A DNA stretch of 64,000 nt from an uncultured Bacteroidales bacterium. Its GTDB lineage: Bacteria > Bacteroidota > Bacteroidia > Bacteroidales > F082. A program made the translations under genes and the position numbers. The stretch's first letter is position 1. Every line of letters starts with the position of its first letter. Location of the stretch: assembly GCA_900315175.1 (NCBI GenBank), contig OMYA01000004.1, positions 124,001 through 188,000 on the forward strand, written 5' to 3'. The notes under the pieces are model-generated. The model did no database searches, had not been told where the DNA came from, and was given only the letters and a program-made list of their open reading frames with translations. Positions 42,856 to 55,492 of the stretch are shown in pieces.

Positions 42856-42887
42856 AGTTTCCTCGCACTCCGTGCGGAGCGAGGAAT
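42856..42887. repeat. TTCCTCGC...GCGAGGAA hairpin
   Basis: TTCCTCGC and GCGAGGAA flank CTCCG/CGGAG in the recQ-DUF4296 gap; looks like another dispersed hairpin element and a probable recQ terminator. Confidence 0.6.
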
Positions 42888-45092
<2,205 letters not shown>

Positions 45093-45117
45093 AGTTTAAG
45101 CATTTAAAAATAATCAT

Positions 45118-45125
45118 TATCTTTG
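45118..45125 (+). promoter_or_regulatory. -7 element of kdsD
   Basis: TATCTTTG followed by CAACG, 72 nt before the kdsD ATG. Confidence 0.6.
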
Positions 45126-45196
45126 CAACGTTATTTTTACAAATTTATAACTTTTAATTTTAATACAGCAAGAAAATTTTTAAAAATTTTTAACAA

Positions 45197-46153
45197 ATGG
45201 AAAATTTACGCAATATCGCACTACAAGTCATTGATAATGAAGCCAATTCAATAATAGGGTTAAAAGATCTTCTTACCGATGATTTTGAAAAAGTGGTCGA
45301 TTTGATCTACCATTCGAAGGGTAATGTCATCGTTTCGGGCATTGGAAAAAGTGCAAATATAGCGCAAAAAATCGTCGCCACATTAAATTCTACCGGTACC
45401 ACCGCTGTTTTTATGCATGCTGCCGACGCCATCCACGGTGACCTTGGCATCATCCGTGACGATGACGTGGTGATTATCGTCTCAAAAAGCGGCGAGACAC
45501 CAGAAATCAAAGTATTGATACCTTTAATTAAGATAAGAAAGAACAAACTCGTTGCCATAGTCGGCAATCTCAAATCATATCTTGCAAACCAAGCTGATTA
45601 TGTTCTGGACACGACAGTGCCACGCGAGGCATGTCCTAATAATTTGGCTCCGACGAGTTCCACCACAGCCCAGCTCGTGATGGGTGACGCCATGGCTGTC
45701 GCGTTGCTTAAGATGCGTGGTTTTACTTCTGAAGACTTTGCCAAGTTCCATCCGGGCGGTGCTCTCGGCAAACGTCTATACCTCACTGTAGGTGATGTCT
45801 GCATCAAAAACGGAGTGCCTCAGGTGAAGCCAAACGACATCATGACACAGGCTATCATTGAGATTTCCGAAAAGATGCTCGGCGCCGCCGCCGTTATAGA
45901 AAACGGCAAACTTGTAGGCATCGTCACAGACGGCGACCTGCGCCGCATGCTGATGAAGCACCCTAACATCGAGGCCGTGAAAGTCAACGAGATAATGACG
46001 AAAAACCCTACAACCATTGAGAAATCGGCACACGTGGCTGACGCACTCAACATCATGCAAAACAAAGAGATTTCTGTGCTTCCTGTGATGGAAAACGGGA
46101 AATACATCGGCATGATACATATTCACGATATTATCAAGGAAGGAATTATATAA
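45197..46153 (+). CDS. kdsD: D-arabinose-5-phosphate isomerase (KdsD/KpsF)
   Basis: 318 aa. Makes arabinose 5-phosphate from ribulose 5-phosphate for KDO, the inner LPS sugar. SIS domain with [16 protein letters not shown] and [10 protein letters not shown], the [11 protein letters not shown] motif, then two CBS domains ([11 protein letters not shown] and [13 protein letters not shown]). Its stop overlaps the lptB ATG (TAATG). Confidence 0.95.
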   Translation: MENLRNIALQVIDNEANSIIGLKDLLTDDFEKVVDLIYHSKGNVIVSGIGKSANIAQKIVATLNSTGTTAVFMHAADAIHGDLGIIRDDDVVIIVSKSGETPEIKVLIPLIKIRKNKLVAIVGNLKSYLANQADYVLDTTVPREACPNNLAPTSSTTAQLVMGDAMAVALLKMRGFTSEDFAKFHPGGALGKRLYLTVGDVCIKNGVPQVKPNDIMTQAIIEISEKMLGAAAVIENGKLVGIVTDGDLRRMLMKHPNIEAVKVNEIMTKNPTTIEKSAHVADALNIMQNKEISVLPVMENGKYIGMIHIHDIIKEGII

Positions 46154-46890
46154 TGTTACTCAGAACCGACACTTTAGTCAAGAAATACAAGCAACGCACC
46201 GTGGTGAGGGGCGTGAGCATCGAGGTGAACCAAGGCGAGATCGTGGGACTCTTGGGTCCTAACGGAGCCGGAAAAACCACCACTTTCTATATGATAGTGG
46301 GACTTATCAAACCTTTCTCGGGCCATGTCTTTCTTGACAATGAAGAGATTACGAAATTCCCGATGTACAAACGCGCACAGTTAGGCATCGGCTACCTCGC
46401 CCAAGAGGCGTCAGTATTCCGTCAGATGTCGGTTGAAGACAACATCTATTCTGTGATGCAGTTCAAAAAAGACATGACGAAGCAGCAACGTGCCGAGAAA
46501 CTCGAGTCGCTGCTCGATGAGTTTGGTCTGCAGCACATCCGCAAAAGCAAAGGAATACAGCTGTCGGGCGGTGAACGCCGTCGCTGCGAGATAGCACGCG
46601 CACTCGCCATCGACCCGAAGTTCATCCTCCTCGACGAGCCGTTCGCCGGCGTCGACCCGATAGCCGTGGAAGACATCCAGAAAGTGGTGGCGAAACTCAA
46701 AACGAAAAACATCGGAGTGCTCATCACCGACCATAACGCCAACGAGACGCTGTCAATCACCGACAGAGCTTACCTGGTGTTTGAAGGTCAATTGCTTAAG
46801 GCAGGCACACCGGAAGAACTCGCAAGCGACCCTGTCGTGCGCAGCCACTATCTCGGCTCCAACTTCGAACTAAGAAAAAAGGAGTTTTAA
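46153..46890 (+). CDS. lptB: LPS export ABC transporter ATPase LptB
   Basis: 245 aa. LptB powers extraction of LPS from the inner membrane. Walker [15 protein letters not shown]-loop, signature [15 protein letters not shown] and Walker [14 protein letters not shown] are present; [13 protein letters not shown] is typical of LptB. Coupled to kdsD. Ends in a 4-nt tail-to-tail overlap with the peptidase gene. Confidence 0.96.
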   Translation: MLLRTDTLVKKYKQRTVVRGVSIEVNQGEIVGLLGPNGAGKTTTFYMIVGLIKPFSGHVFLDNEEITKFPMYKRAQLGIGYLAQEASVFRQMSVEDNIYSVMQFKKDMTKQQRAEKLESLLDEFGLQHIRKSKGIQLSGGERRRCEIARALAIDPKFILLDEPFAGVDPIAVEDIQKVVAKLKTKNIGVLITDHNANETLSITDRAYLVFEGQLLKAGTPEELASDPVVRSHYLGSNFELRKKEF

Positions 46891-48131
46891 TCTTCCTGTC
46901 CTTTGAAAACCAACAGGCTAATCTTGTTTTTATCGTAGATGTCATTGGCGATTTCGAGCAAGTCGCTCGAGGTTATCTTCTCCAACTTGGCTATTGTTTC
47001 AGGCAAAGTCTCGATATGTTCCTCAAAAAATCCGGCTCGCACCATGCTCAACAAATCATTCATTCCCGACTCATTGCTCAGAGCCACTTGTCCGATGAGC
47101 TGTTTCTTGGCATTAGAGAGCTGCAAGGTGCCAAGCTTCTGAGTCATCAGCTTATTCAACTCTTTGTATACCAATTCTACAGAACGCTCCAGCGAATGCG
47201 GGTCGACACCCATATAGATGGTGTAATTGCCGGTATCTGAATACGCGTTGTATTGTGACTCAATGGTGTATGCAAAGCCATATTTCTCGCGGATATTCAG
47301 GTTCAGGCGTGTGTTCATGCCGGGACCGCCCAGGATATTATTAAGGAGTATCAGCTTCAGTTTGCGTTCGTCGTTATATTTGTATGCCAAGCCTCCCATG
47401 ATGACGTGTGTGAGGTGGTTTTGCCTAATCTCAGTACGTGTTGCAGGCATATTCGCCACAAAAGGGACTCTTTCGAACGGCACCGCGTTCCCTTGATAGT
47501 CAGAAAAATACTTGGTGGCGAGCTTTAAAAACGCCTCAAAAGAGATGTTCCCGATACATGCCAGCACCATCCTGTCGGGTGCATAATGACGGTTGCGGAA
47601 CTTCACGATGTCGTTGCGAGTGTACTTGCCCACCAAGTCGATGGTTCCCAATATGTTACGTCCCAGCTGATGACCTCGGTAAATAAGGTTTTCGAACTCA
47701 TCGAAGATCTCGTCGGCGGGAGTGTCGCGGTAGGAGTTTATCTCGTCGAGAATCACTTCTTTCTCCTTCTCCATCTCGTTTTCCGGGAAGGTGCTGTTGA
47801 AGACGACATCGGCGAAGAGGTCCATCGCCTTGTCGATATGTTCTTTTAGGAATGAGGCGTGGATGCATGTCTCTTCCTTGGTCGTGAATGCGTTGAGGTC
47901 GCCGCCCACGTTCTCGAGGCAGCTCAAGATATGATATGCCTTACGCCGTTTAGTGCCTTTAAAAACAAGGTGTTCGATGAAATGGGCGAGGCCGTTCTCA
48001 TCGGCTTTCTCATCGCGCATTCCGGCGTTGACCATCAAGGCTAAATGAGATAATTCACCAGCACGGTGCCGGTGAATTACCTTTATTCCATTCGATAAAA
48101 CTGCTTGTGAAATCTGCTTCTCGTCCGACAT
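46887..48131 (-). CDS. M16 family zinc peptidase
   Basis: 414 aa. Zinc motif HFIEH (HxxEH) in [18 protein letters not shown] and a downstream Glu in the same N-terminal domain. The length corresponds to a single pitrilysin-like half rather than a full double-domain protein, so it may act as a dimer. Cytosolic (no signal). Substrate unknown. Confidence 0.9.
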   Translation of the reverse strand: MSDEKQISQAVLSNGIKVIHRHRAGELSHLALMVNAGMRDEKADENGLAHFIEHLVFKGTKRRKAYHILSCLENVGGDLNAFTTKEETCIHASFLKEHIDKAMDLFADVVFNSTFPENEMEKEKEVILDEINSYRDTPADEIFDEFENLIYRGHQLGRNILGTIDLVGKYTRNDIVKFRNRHYAPDRMVLACIGNISFEAFLKLATKYFSDYQGNAVPFERVPFVANMPATRTEIRQNHLTHVIMGGLAYKYNDERKLKLILLNNILGGPGMNTRLNLNIREKYGFAYTIESQYNAYSDTGNYTIYMGVDPHSLERSVELVYKELNKLMTQKLGTLQLSNAKKQLIGQVALSNESGMNDLLSMVRAGFFEEHIETLPETIAKLEKITSSDLLEIANDIYDKNKISLLVFKGQED

Positions 48132-48132
48132 T

Positions 48133-48858
48133 TTATCTCACTCTAAACATACTGAATGCGTCTTCGTGTGATACTGACACATCTTCAAAAGAAGCTCTCT
48201 TGCCGCCAATCCATGCGGTATCTTGTGCGAGACCGTCGCCATCGCCGAGCACACGGAATGAGTTAACAGGCGCAAGATTCGGGTTGCCACTGGTTTCAAG
48301 AAGAATAACAGCAACCTGGAAATCCTTAAGTCCGCCGTAGCTTTCATCCCATTTTCCACTGAAAATAGTCGACTGCTTGGCGTACATACCGTTAGGATAA
48401 CCTTCTGTGAGATAATAACATGTGAAATCCTCACCAGTACCGATGACATAAAGCTTTCTGTATGCCTCGTTATAATAATCCTGTTTTGCATCATCCCATT
48501 GTTTACCATAGAAATCAGTCAACTCACCATTGCCAAAGAATGCAATATAACGGTCATTGTAAATATGTACTGTATCATCAGCAATTGTTGAATGAATCAA
48601 GACATGCGGATGTGACACGAACTGGCCTTGCTCAATAATTATCGGGTCTTCTCCCTGATAAACTGTAAAGTATTGACATACAGTACTGTCGAGATATGAC
48701 GGCAAAATCGCAGATGGCAAAGTACCGCCTTCACCTGGTGCCGGAGACCATGAAACCGGCTCAGGGTATTCCTTCTTTTTCTCCTCATTATTACATGAAA
48801 CGCTCATACAAGCTAATACGCTTAAAATCAACGCGATAATAATAAAACATTTTTTCAT
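48133..48858 (-). CDS. Lipoprotein of unknown function
   Basis: 241 aa. Signal peptide with lipobox LACMSVSC followed by NNEEKKKEYPEP. The mature part is beta-rich (QYFTVYQGEDPIIIEQGQFV, DTVHIYNDRYIAFFGNGELT). No family recognised. It follows the peptidase gene by 2 nt on the same strand (upstream of it), so they may be co-transcribed. Confidence 0.75.
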   Translation of the reverse strand: MKKCFIIIALILSVLACMSVSCNNEEKKKEYPEPVSWSPAPGEGGTLPSAILPSYLDSTVCQYFTVYQGEDPIIIEQGQFVSHPHVLIHSTIADDTVHIYNDRYIAFFGNGELTDFYGKQWDDAKQDYYNEAYRKLYVIGTGEDFTCYYLTEGYPNGMYAKQSTIFSGKWDESYGGLKDFQVAVILLETSGNPNLAPVNSFRVLGDGDGLAQDTAWIGGKRASFEDVSVSHEDAFSMFRVR

Positions 48859-48956
48859 AACTATAAATCTTTTGCGAATCAGACTGCAAAATTACTATAT
48901 TTTTTTATATTTAAAAACATTTTTCGAAATAATAAACGAAGTTCAAAAACGTTTAT

Positions 48957-48964
48957 TATCTTTG
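48957..48964 (+). promoter_or_regulatory. -7 element of the 49-kb outer-membrane protein
   Basis: TATCTTTG followed by CAGAG, 23 nt before the ATG. Confidence 0.65.
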
Positions 48965-48986
48965 CAGAGAATAAAAAAAAATTATT

Positions 48987-49751
48987 ATGAGGTTTAGAAG
49001 GTTGATACTCATGCTGTTAGCAGTCATGCCTATGGCGATGAGTGCGCAATATGACATCAAAAAAGAGAAGATTTCAACTTGGTTGTTCGAGGTGTCGTAT
49101 GCCTATCAATTCCCAGGTATGGACACGAAGGTGTTGTATGGCAACAACAATTGCATCGGCGGAAGTGTGGATTTCAAGACCGCATCAAACTGGATGTTCA
49201 GCATAAACGGCAGTTTCATATCAGGAAACAAGGTCAACATCAGCAGGGAGGATCTTTTCGGAGACATTTTGGACAACAACGGTGAGATTATCACGGGTGA
49301 CGGCATCTACGGAAGCTACGCGCTTTTTGAGAGAGGCGGTCATATCCAGGCTCGCGTCGCAAAAATATTCCCTATTTTGGCACCTAATCCCAACTGCGGT
49401 TTCTTCGTTCAGGGCGGAATCGGATATCTTTTCAACAGATTGAGAACCGAATTCGGCTCCTATGCCTCACCACCACCGGCGTTGGCTGGCGACTACCTCT
49501 ACGGCTACGACAAGATGCGCGGCGGATTCTCATGGTCAGGCGAAATCGGATACCTGTTTTTAAGCAACACAAGAGTTTTCAACTTCTCAATTTCAATAGA
49601 ATTTAACCAGGCCTTCACCAAGCCATTGCGCAAATGGGATTTCAACACTGGCAAGGACACAAACAGCTATATTGACCAGTATATCGGCATCAGAGGTGCC
49701 ATCTACATCCCTACCTACAAACGCAAACCTGCTGAATATTACTATTATTAA
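48987..49751 (+). CDS. Probable outer-membrane beta-barrel protein
   Basis: 254 aa. Signal peptide RFRRLILMLLAVMPMAMSAQ. The mature part alternates hydrophobic and polar residues with many aromatic ends (WMFSINGSFISGNKVN, GHIQARVAKIFPI, GFFVQGGIGYLFNR, FNFSISIEFNQAF) and ends in a Tyr-rich tail (AEYYYY). That pattern fits an 8-10 strand outer-membrane barrel. Function unknown. It is 3 nt upstream of waaA. Confidence 0.7.
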   Translation: MRFRRLILMLLAVMPMAMSAQYDIKKEKISTWLFEVSYAYQFPGMDTKVLYGNNNCIGGSVDFKTASNWMFSINGSFISGNKVNISREDLFGDILDNNGEIITGDGIYGSYALFERGGHIQARVAKIFPILAPNPNCGFFVQGGIGYLFNRLRTEFGSYASPPPALAGDYLYGYDKMRGGFSWSGEIGYLFLSNTRVFNFSISIEFNQAFTKPLRKWDFNTGKDTNSYIDQYIGIRGAIYIPTYKRKPAEYYYY

Positions 49752-49754
49752 AAT

Positions 49755-50984
49755 ATGAGAGTTTTATATACGTTTTTCGTACGCTGCTATGCCGCTTTGA
49801 TTCACATAGCAGCCTTTTTCGGTAATAAAAAAGCCAGATTATGGCGCGACGGCCGAAAAGGTCAATGGTACAAACTGGCCAAGCAAAACCCTGAAGATCA
49901 ATGGATTTGGGTCCACGTGTCATCACTCGGCGAATTCGAACAAGGTCTCCCGATAATAGAAGCCATAAAAAAAGACCTGCCTCAATACAAACTCCTGCTT
50001 ACCTTCTTCTCCCCTTCCGGATATGAACTGAAAAAGGATTTCCCGTTGGCAGACATTGTGGCTTACATGCCTATAGACACCCTCGGAAACGCACATCGCC
50101 TGATACGTCATTTCAACTTCAAGGCTGCGATTTTTGTGAAATATGAATTCTGGTTCAACCATATTCAGATGTTGAAACACAAAAACATACCATTGTTTTA
50201 CATCTCGACGACGCTCCGTAAAAACCAGTATTTCTTCAAACCTTGGGGCAGATGGTTCAGAAATCATTTCTACGATGTCGAGCATTTCTTCACTCAAAAT
50301 GAAGAGACCGCCGACCTGCTTCGCAAGATGGGTATCAACAAACTGACTGTTGCAGGCGACACTCGTTTCGACCGCGTTTACGATATCGCAATGCAAGCCC
50401 AGCGTTTCCCTGACATTGAGGAGTATATCGGAGGCAGAACATGCATCATCGCCGGGAGTAGCTGGCCGTCAGACGAGAAATTATTATACAATTTCATCGA
50501 AAACATGCCTGAAGACTACTGCTTCATCATGGTGCCGCACGACATCTCCGACTCGCATGTAAGACAAATCGAGTCACATCTCCACGATTACCAATTATAT
50601 ACTAATTTTAACCCAAGTAATAAAACCAGAACATTGGTAATCAACAAGATAGGCATCTTGTCAAAGATTTACAGATACGCCAAATTCGCATATATCGGCG
50701 CAGGTTTTTACGACGGAATCCACAATATCCAGGAAGCTATCGTGTATGACGTGCCCGTGATTTTCGGTCCGAAATACCACGCATTTGAAGAGGCTGTCGA
50801 CCTCGTGGAACTCAAAGGCGCTTTCGTCATCAACAACCAGCAAGAGCTGGAAGAGACTTTCTACAAGTTTATCAACGACGAAGAGTTTTACAAAAAAGCA
50901 TCTAAGATTTGCCACGACTATGTCTCGGGAAAAATCGGTGCTACAGAAAAAACAATGGAAGTTTTAAAAGGATTTTTAGGATAA
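49755..50984 (+). CDS. waaA: 3-deoxy-D-manno-octulosonic-acid transferase (KDO transferase)
   Basis: 409 aa, GT30. Adds KDO to lipid A. N-terminal membrane-proximal helix, WIWVHVSSLGEFEQGLPIIE with the catalytic Glu, TFFSPSGYEL, AYMPIDTLGNA, VKYEFWFNHI, QNEETADLLRKMGI, AGSSWPSDE, and FGPKYHAFEEAVDL are conserved. With kdsD and lptB it forms a loose LPS group in this region. Confidence 0.95.
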   Translation: MRVLYTFFVRCYAALIHIAAFFGNKKARLWRDGRKGQWYKLAKQNPEDQWIWVHVSSLGEFEQGLPIIEAIKKDLPQYKLLLTFFSPSGYELKKDFPLADIVAYMPIDTLGNAHRLIRHFNFKAAIFVKYEFWFNHIQMLKHKNIPLFYISTTLRKNQYFFKPWGRWFRNHFYDVEHFFTQNEETADLLRKMGINKLTVAGDTRFDRVYDIAMQAQRFPDIEEYIGGRTCIIAGSSWPSDEKLLYNFIENMPEDYCFIMVPHDISDSHVRQIESHLHDYQLYTNFNPSNKTRTLVINKIGILSKIYRYAKFAYIGAGFYDGIHNIQEAIVYDVPVIFGPKYHAFEEAVDLVELKGAFVINNQQELEETFYKFINDEEFYKKASKICHDYVSGKIGATEKTMEVLKGFLG

Positions 50985-50987
50985 CAT

Positions 50988-51058
50988 CAGTCTTTTCGAC
51001 AGTAGCGAAGCGAGACAGCTGGTTTTGCAGAAGATTTCCCGACAAGCTCGAAATGACA
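50988..51058. repeat. GTCTTTTCGAC...GCTCGAAATGAC dispersed repeat
   Basis: Partial copy of the TGTCATTTCGA family: GTCTTTTCGACAG at the left, AGATTTCCCGACAAGC then CTCGAAATGACA at the right. It overlaps a false upstream start for the aminopeptidase. Confidence 0.7.
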
Positions 51059-51072
51059 AAAACAATAAAACA

Positions 51073-52506
51073 ATGACAACATTAAAATTTAGAAACGACG
51101 ACAAGATTTCTGCAAAGGTTTTCATTTTAGACTCGGCAGAAAATATCGAAAAAATCGGCCTCCGCAAAGAAGAAGCCGATTACGTTAAGAAAAGTTACGA
51201 TGACGACAAGAAAAAGACTGTCGTAATCAACAGATACACAGAGAGTTATCATATTTTTTTCATCGACAGTGAGGAATGTGAGAACAAGTTCATGGAACAA
51301 TGCCGCAAAAAGGGCGCTTCTATTTGTAAGTGGTTGAATGCCAACAAGTACGAAGATGTTTTGATACAAAACATCGGTGGCAAACGTTGTGTGAAGATGG
51401 GTTGTGCTGAGGGCATGATGCTTGCCAACTACGAGTTCAAGAAATACAAGACGGACGCCAAGGCTAACACCTTGAAAACCGTTTATTTCCTTGAGGGCAC
51501 TGCCTGCGACGACTGTGTAGAGAAACTCAACATCACTGTTGAAGCCACCTTTATGGCACGCGACCTCGTGAATGAGCCGGTCAACCATCTCAACGCCGAG
51601 AAACTCGCGGAGTTCATCAGCGACAAGGTGCGTTCTGTTGGCGGCAACGCTGAGATTTTCAACAAAAAGAAGATTGAGGCTCTCAAGATGGGCGGACTGC
51701 TTGCTGTCAACGCCGGAAGCATCGACGAGCCCACTTTCACCATACTGGAATGGAAGCCTGAGAATCCGGTCAACGAGAAACCGATAGTGCTTGTGGGCAA
51801 AGGCATCGTTTTCGACACTGGAGGCTACAACCTCAAGACCTCTACTTTCATGAATGACATGAAAGACGACATGTCGGGTGCTGCCACCGTTGCATGTACC
51901 GTCTACGCAGTGGCAAAGGCGAAGCTGCCGATTCATGTTATCGCTCTCGTTCCAGCCACCGACAACCGCCTTGACGGCAATGCACGCGTGTGCGGTGACA
52001 TCATCACCATGTATGACGGCACCACCGTCGAGGTTCTGAACACCGATGCAGAAGGCCGTCTCATCCTTGCCGACGCCCTCGCCTACGCGAAGAAATACAG
52101 CCCTATGATGGTGTTCGACTTCGCGACACTAACAGGAGCAGCGTCACGTGCCATAGGACCTGTGGCGACAGTGGCAATGGAACACAATGCAGAAGACATA
52201 TACACACAACTCGAAGCCGTTGGCGAACGCGTTTACGAACGCCTCGTGAAGTTCCCATTGTATGAGGAATATGGTGAGATGATTAAGTCAGACCTCGCTG
52301 ACATCCAGAATATCGGAGGAGCATACGGTGGAGCCAGCACTGCAGGCAAGTTCCTCGAGCATTTCACCGACTATCCGTGGGTGCATTTCGACATCGCAGG
52401 GACGGCGTTCCTCGAGAAGGCCGAGGCCTACAAACCGGCAGGCGGCGTTGGCATTCACGTAAGACTGTTGATGAGATTCTTCAGAGATATGGTGAAGAAA
52501 GACTAA
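51073..52506 (+). CDS. pepA: M17 leucyl aminopeptidase
   Basis: 477 aa from the chosen start. Two-zinc cytosolic aminopeptidase: VGKGIVFDTGGYNLK, KDDMSGAATVACTVYAVAK and the signature NTDAEGRLILADALAY are present. An N-terminal extension to 51025 is possible by frame but lies in the dispersed repeat, so ATG 51073 is better. Ends in a 4-nt tail-to-tail overlap with tadA. Confidence 0.94.
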   Translation: MTTLKFRNDDKISAKVFILDSAENIEKIGLRKEEADYVKKSYDDDKKKTVVINRYTESYHIFFIDSEECENKFMEQCRKKGASICKWLNANKYEDVLIQNIGGKRCVKMGCAEGMMLANYEFKKYKTDAKANTLKTVYFLEGTACDDCVEKLNITVEATFMARDLVNEPVNHLNAEKLAEFISDKVRSVGGNAEIFNKKKIEALKMGGLLAVNAGSIDEPTFTILEWKPENPVNEKPIVLVGKGIVFDTGGYNLKTSTFMNDMKDDMSGAATVACTVYAVAKAKLPIHVIALVPATDNRLDGNARVCGDIITMYDGTTVEVLNTDAEGRLILADALAYAKKYSPMMVFDFATLTGAASRAIGPVATVAMEHNAEDIYTQLEAVGERVYERLVKFPLYEEYGEMIKSDLADIQNIGGAYGGASTAGKFLEHFTDYPWVHFDIAGTAFLEKAEAYKPAGGVGIHVRLLMRFFRDMVKKD

Positions 52507-52943
52507 CGTTTCTTTTTAAAGAAATCGGTCAACATTTGCAGGCATTCTTCTTTGAGGATGCCTGTTTTTATTTCGGTTTTCGGGTGTAAGAGGTTGCCGA
52601 AGCGTTGGAATCCGTTTTTCGGGTCATCGCAAGCCCACACCACCTTTTTGATGTGGCAGTGCTCCAATGCGCCCGCGCACATCACGCAAGGCTCGAGTGT
52701 CACATACAGGGTGCAGTCGTCCAAATATTTGGTTCCCAGGGCATTGCATGCAGCAGTGATAGCCAAAATCTCAGCATGCGCCGTCACGTCGGTCAACAAC
52801 TCCACCTGATTATGGGCGCGGGCTATGATTTTGTCGTTCACCACCACGACGGCACCCACCGGCACCTCATCGGCATCGGCGGCAGCCTGCGCCTCAACCA
52901 ACGCCTGCCGCATGTAATTCTCATCAGAAAAAACGGATAGCAT
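52503..52943 (-). CDS. tadA: tRNA-specific adenosine deaminase TadA
   Basis: 146 aa. Converts A34 to inosine in tRNA-Arg(ACG). Zinc site H-A-E in VTAHAEILAI and PCVMC in TLEPCVMCAGALEHCHIKK. Start abuts the next gene's stop codon. Could also be a guanine-type deaminase, but PCVMCAGA context favours TadA. Confidence 0.92.
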   Translation of the reverse strand: MLSVFSDENYMRQALVEAQAAADADEVPVGAVVVVNDKIIARAHNQVELLTDVTAHAEILAITAACNALGTKYLDDCTLYVTLEPCVMCAGALEHCHIKKVVWACDDPKNGFQRFGNLLHPKTEIKTGILKEECLQMLTDFFKKKR

Positions 52944-53377
52944 TATTTAAACTCTCTTACATTAGCCAAATTGCCGTCTTCATCGTAATATTTCCAGATT
53001 CCGTAAGGTTTCCCGTTACGATATTCGTTCTCGATGTTAACCTTGCCGTCCTCAAAATAAATCTTGCCTCTACCCTCACGTTTACCTTTCACAAACTTGC
53101 CGACGCTCATCAGCTCACCTGAAGGAAAATAACCTTTAAACTCGCCCTCTCTTTGATTGTCAACGATTTTACCCTCAAGCTGAAGCACTCCATTTTCATG
53201 AAACCATCGTTCTTCAACCCAAGTCGAGTCCTTTCCAACCACATCGTAATAATAAATCACCCAAGGAAGGTCCGTTTCGGCATAATAATGAGCCACTTTC
53301 TGCACATGACGCACGGTTTTGTCCTGACATGACACAAAAACAAGCGCTAACGCTATGATTCCCAATAATTTTTTCAT
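52943..53377 (-). CDS. MORN-repeat lipoprotein
   Basis: 144 aa from the chosen ATG. Signal peptide with lipobox ALVFVSC, then MORN-like repeats (GVLQLEGKIVDNQREGEFKG, GELMSVGKFVKGKREGRGKI, GKVNIENEYRNGKPYGIWKY). Such antitoxin-like/MORN proteins of Bacteroidota are usually surface or periplasmic; function is unknown. It follows pyrC by 4 nt. Confidence 0.8.
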   Translation of the reverse strand: MKKLLGIIALALVFVSCQDKTVRHVQKVAHYYAETDLPWVIYYYDVVGKDSTWVEERWFHENGVLQLEGKIVDNQREGEFKGYFPSGELMSVGKFVKGKREGRGKIYFEDGKVNIENEYRNGKPYGIWKYYDEDGNLANVREFK

Positions 53378-53381
53378 AATA

Positions 53382-54740
53382 CTAACGTTCAAATTCCAGT
53401 TGTTTTCCAAAAATTTCATTTTCAACAATACCATCATGATAAACGAGATTCCCATTCACGAAAGTATGTGTAACTTTAGATTTTGCTGACATTCCGTCGT
53501 ATGGTGTCCATCCGCATTTGTAGAGCATATCGGCATTTGAGATGCGTTTCTCATGGCTAATATCGACAAGGACGAGGTCGGCATAATATCCTTCACGGAT
53601 GAATCCACGCTGTTTTATCTGATATAACTCTGCCGGATTATGGCACATCAGTTTCACGATTTGCGGCAGTGAGACGATGCCATCGTGATACAGATTCAGC
53701 ATTATATCGAGGCTGTTTTGTATCGACGGGAAGCCCGATTTCGCTGTGAAATAGCTGTCGGTGAACTTCTCATGCCACAGATGTGGTGCGTGGTCGGTGC
53801 CGATAGTGTCAATATGGCCGTCGACGATAGCTTTGCGCAGGATCTCACGGTCGGAAGCCATCTTTATCGCGGGGTTGCACTTGATGGCGAAGCTTTTCTC
53901 TTCGTAATCCTTGTCGCAAAACGTGAGGTAATGCGGGCATGTCTCGGCTGTTATCTTCTTGTCTTTCAGAGGGATATCGTTTCTAAACAATGTAAGTTCC
54001 GACTTGGTTGAGATGTGCAGCACATGCAGTCTGGCGCCGAATTTTGTCGCCATATCGACTGCCTTTGATGTTGATTTGTAGCATGCCTCGGTTGTACGCA
54101 CGAAAGGATGTATTCCGGCATCTGCCACGACTTCGCCTTTCGACTCCAAGTCCTTGCAGCACACCGTGTTTTCGTGAATAATCTGTTCGTCCTCGCAATG
54201 TGCCGCGATAAGGCATGGCGCCTCGTTAAACAGACGTATCAAGGCATCATCTTCGTTTACCAGCATATTGCCTGTGCTTGAGCCCATGAACAGCTTGATG
54301 CCGCAGACCTTCTTCGGGTCTGTTTTTAAGATTTCGCTGATGTTGTCGTTGGTGGCGCCGAGATAAAACGAGTAGTTTGCTGCCGATTTCTGTGCTGCGA
54401 TGTCGAATTTCTGTTGCAGAAGCTCCTGTGTCGTCGTCTGCGGGTTGGTGTTCGGCATGTCCATGAACGATGTGACACCACCTGCAACCGCTGCTCTGCT
54501 CTCACTATAAATATCTGCTTTCTGGGTCAACCCCGGCTCACGAAAATGCACGTGCTCATCGATGATGCCCGGAAACAAATACAATCCTGCAGCATCAATT
54601 ACATTATAATTTGCAAAGACGTGCTCTGGCATCTCGCCACCGACGAAAATCTTTTCGATTCTGTCGCCATTTATGACGACACTTGCCAACGTTGTCGTTC
54701 CCTCGTTGACAAGTGTCGCGTTTTTAATGATGTATCTCAT
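53382..54740 (-). CDS. pyrC: Dihydroorotase
   Basis: 452 aa, class I. Third step of pyrimidine synthesis. Zinc site HVHFREPG, lysine in KLFMGSSTGNML (usually carboxylated), and HCEDE, HVLHIST and GTDHAPHLWHEK supply the other ligands. Start overlaps the neighbour's stop (TAATG-like). It is in the middle of the minus-strand cluster that begins with the TonB receptor. Confidence 0.95.
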   Translation of the reverse strand: MRYIIKNATLVNEGTTTLASVVINGDRIEKIFVGGEMPEHVFANYNVIDAAGLYLFPGIIDEHVHFREPGLTQKADIYSESRAAVAGGVTSFMDMPNTNPQTTTQELLQQKFDIAAQKSAANYSFYLGATNDNISEILKTDPKKVCGIKLFMGSSTGNMLVNEDDALIRLFNEAPCLIAAHCEDEQIIHENTVCCKDLESKGEVVADAGIHPFVRTTEACYKSTSKAVDMATKFGARLHVLHISTKSELTLFRNDIPLKDKKITAETCPHYLTFCDKDYEEKSFAIKCNPAIKMASDREILRKAIVDGHIDTIGTDHAPHLWHEKFTDSYFTAKSGFPSIQNSLDIMLNLYHDGIVSLPQIVKLMCHNPAELYQIKQRGFIREGYYADLVLVDISHEKRISNADMLYKCGWTPYDGMSAKSKVTHTFVNGNLVYHDGIVENEIFGKQLEFER

Positions 54741-55477
54741 TATTTTTGTCTTGGTTTGATCTTACCCCACATTCCTCTCCATCTCAGGTTGATAACTCCG
54801 AAAATAGCCTCTCTGAAGATGCCACCCGACATCTTGGATGTGCCTTCACGCCTGTCGGTGAAGATGATTGACACCTCCTCAATCTTGAAACCAAGCTTCC
54901 AGGCGGTGTATTTCATCTCGATCTGGAAAGCGTATCCGATGAACTTGATTCTGTCGAAGTCGATGGTTTCAAGCACCTTACGGGTGTAGCACACGAAACC
55001 TGCAGTGGTGTCGCGCACCTTCATGCGTGTCATGAAACGGACGTATGCTGAGGCGTAGTATGACATCAAAACTCTGCCCATTGGCCAGTTCACCACGTTG
55101 ACACCGCATTTGTAACGCGAGCCGATTGCCAAATCAGCACCGTTTGCGCAAGCGTCGTGCAGACGGATGAGGTCGTCAGGATTATGCGAAAAGTCAGCAT
55201 CCATCTCCGTGACATACTGATAGTCACGCTCCAAAGCCCACTTAAAACCATGGATGTAAGCTGTTCCGAGGCCGAGCTTACCCTTTCTCTCCTCAATGAA
55301 AAGCCTGTCGGGAAACTCCTGCATGAGACGTTTAACAATGTCGGCAGTGCCATCCGGACTGTTGTCCTCGACGACCAGGATATCAAAAGCCATCGGGAGG
55401 TTAAAGACGTAACGGATTATATTTTCGATGTTTTCTTTCTCGTTATACGTCGGGATGATTACTAAGTTTTCAGCCAT
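54740..55477 (-). CDS. GT2 glycosyltransferase, dolichol-phosphate mannosyltransferase-like
   Basis: 245 aa from ATG 55477. IPTYNEKENIENII, VVEDNSPDGTADI and the metal-binding DADFSHNPDD match DPM1-type enzymes that make polyprenyl-phosphate sugars. Such a product could serve the GT39 enzyme at 6.6-8.1 kb (inference). No C-terminal membrane anchor is seen. Confidence 0.93.
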   Translation of the reverse strand: MAENLVIIPTYNEKENIENIIRYVFNLPMAFDILVVEDNSPDGTADIVKRLMQEFPDRLFIEERKGKLGLGTAYIHGFKWALERDYQYVTEMDADFSHNPDDLIRLHDACANGADLAIGSRYKCGVNVVNWPMGRVLMSYYASAYVRFMTRMKVRDTTAGFVCYTRKVLETIDFDRIKFIGYAFQIEMKYTAWKLGFKIEEVSIIFTDRREGTSKMSGGIFREAIFGVINLRWRGMWGKIKPRQK

Positions 55478-55492
55478 AATGCCCAAATATCT

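Noticed and set aside
51025..51072. Upstream start for the leucyl aminopeptidase
   Set aside because: Those 16 codons lie in the dispersed repeat at 50988-51058 and have no family support.
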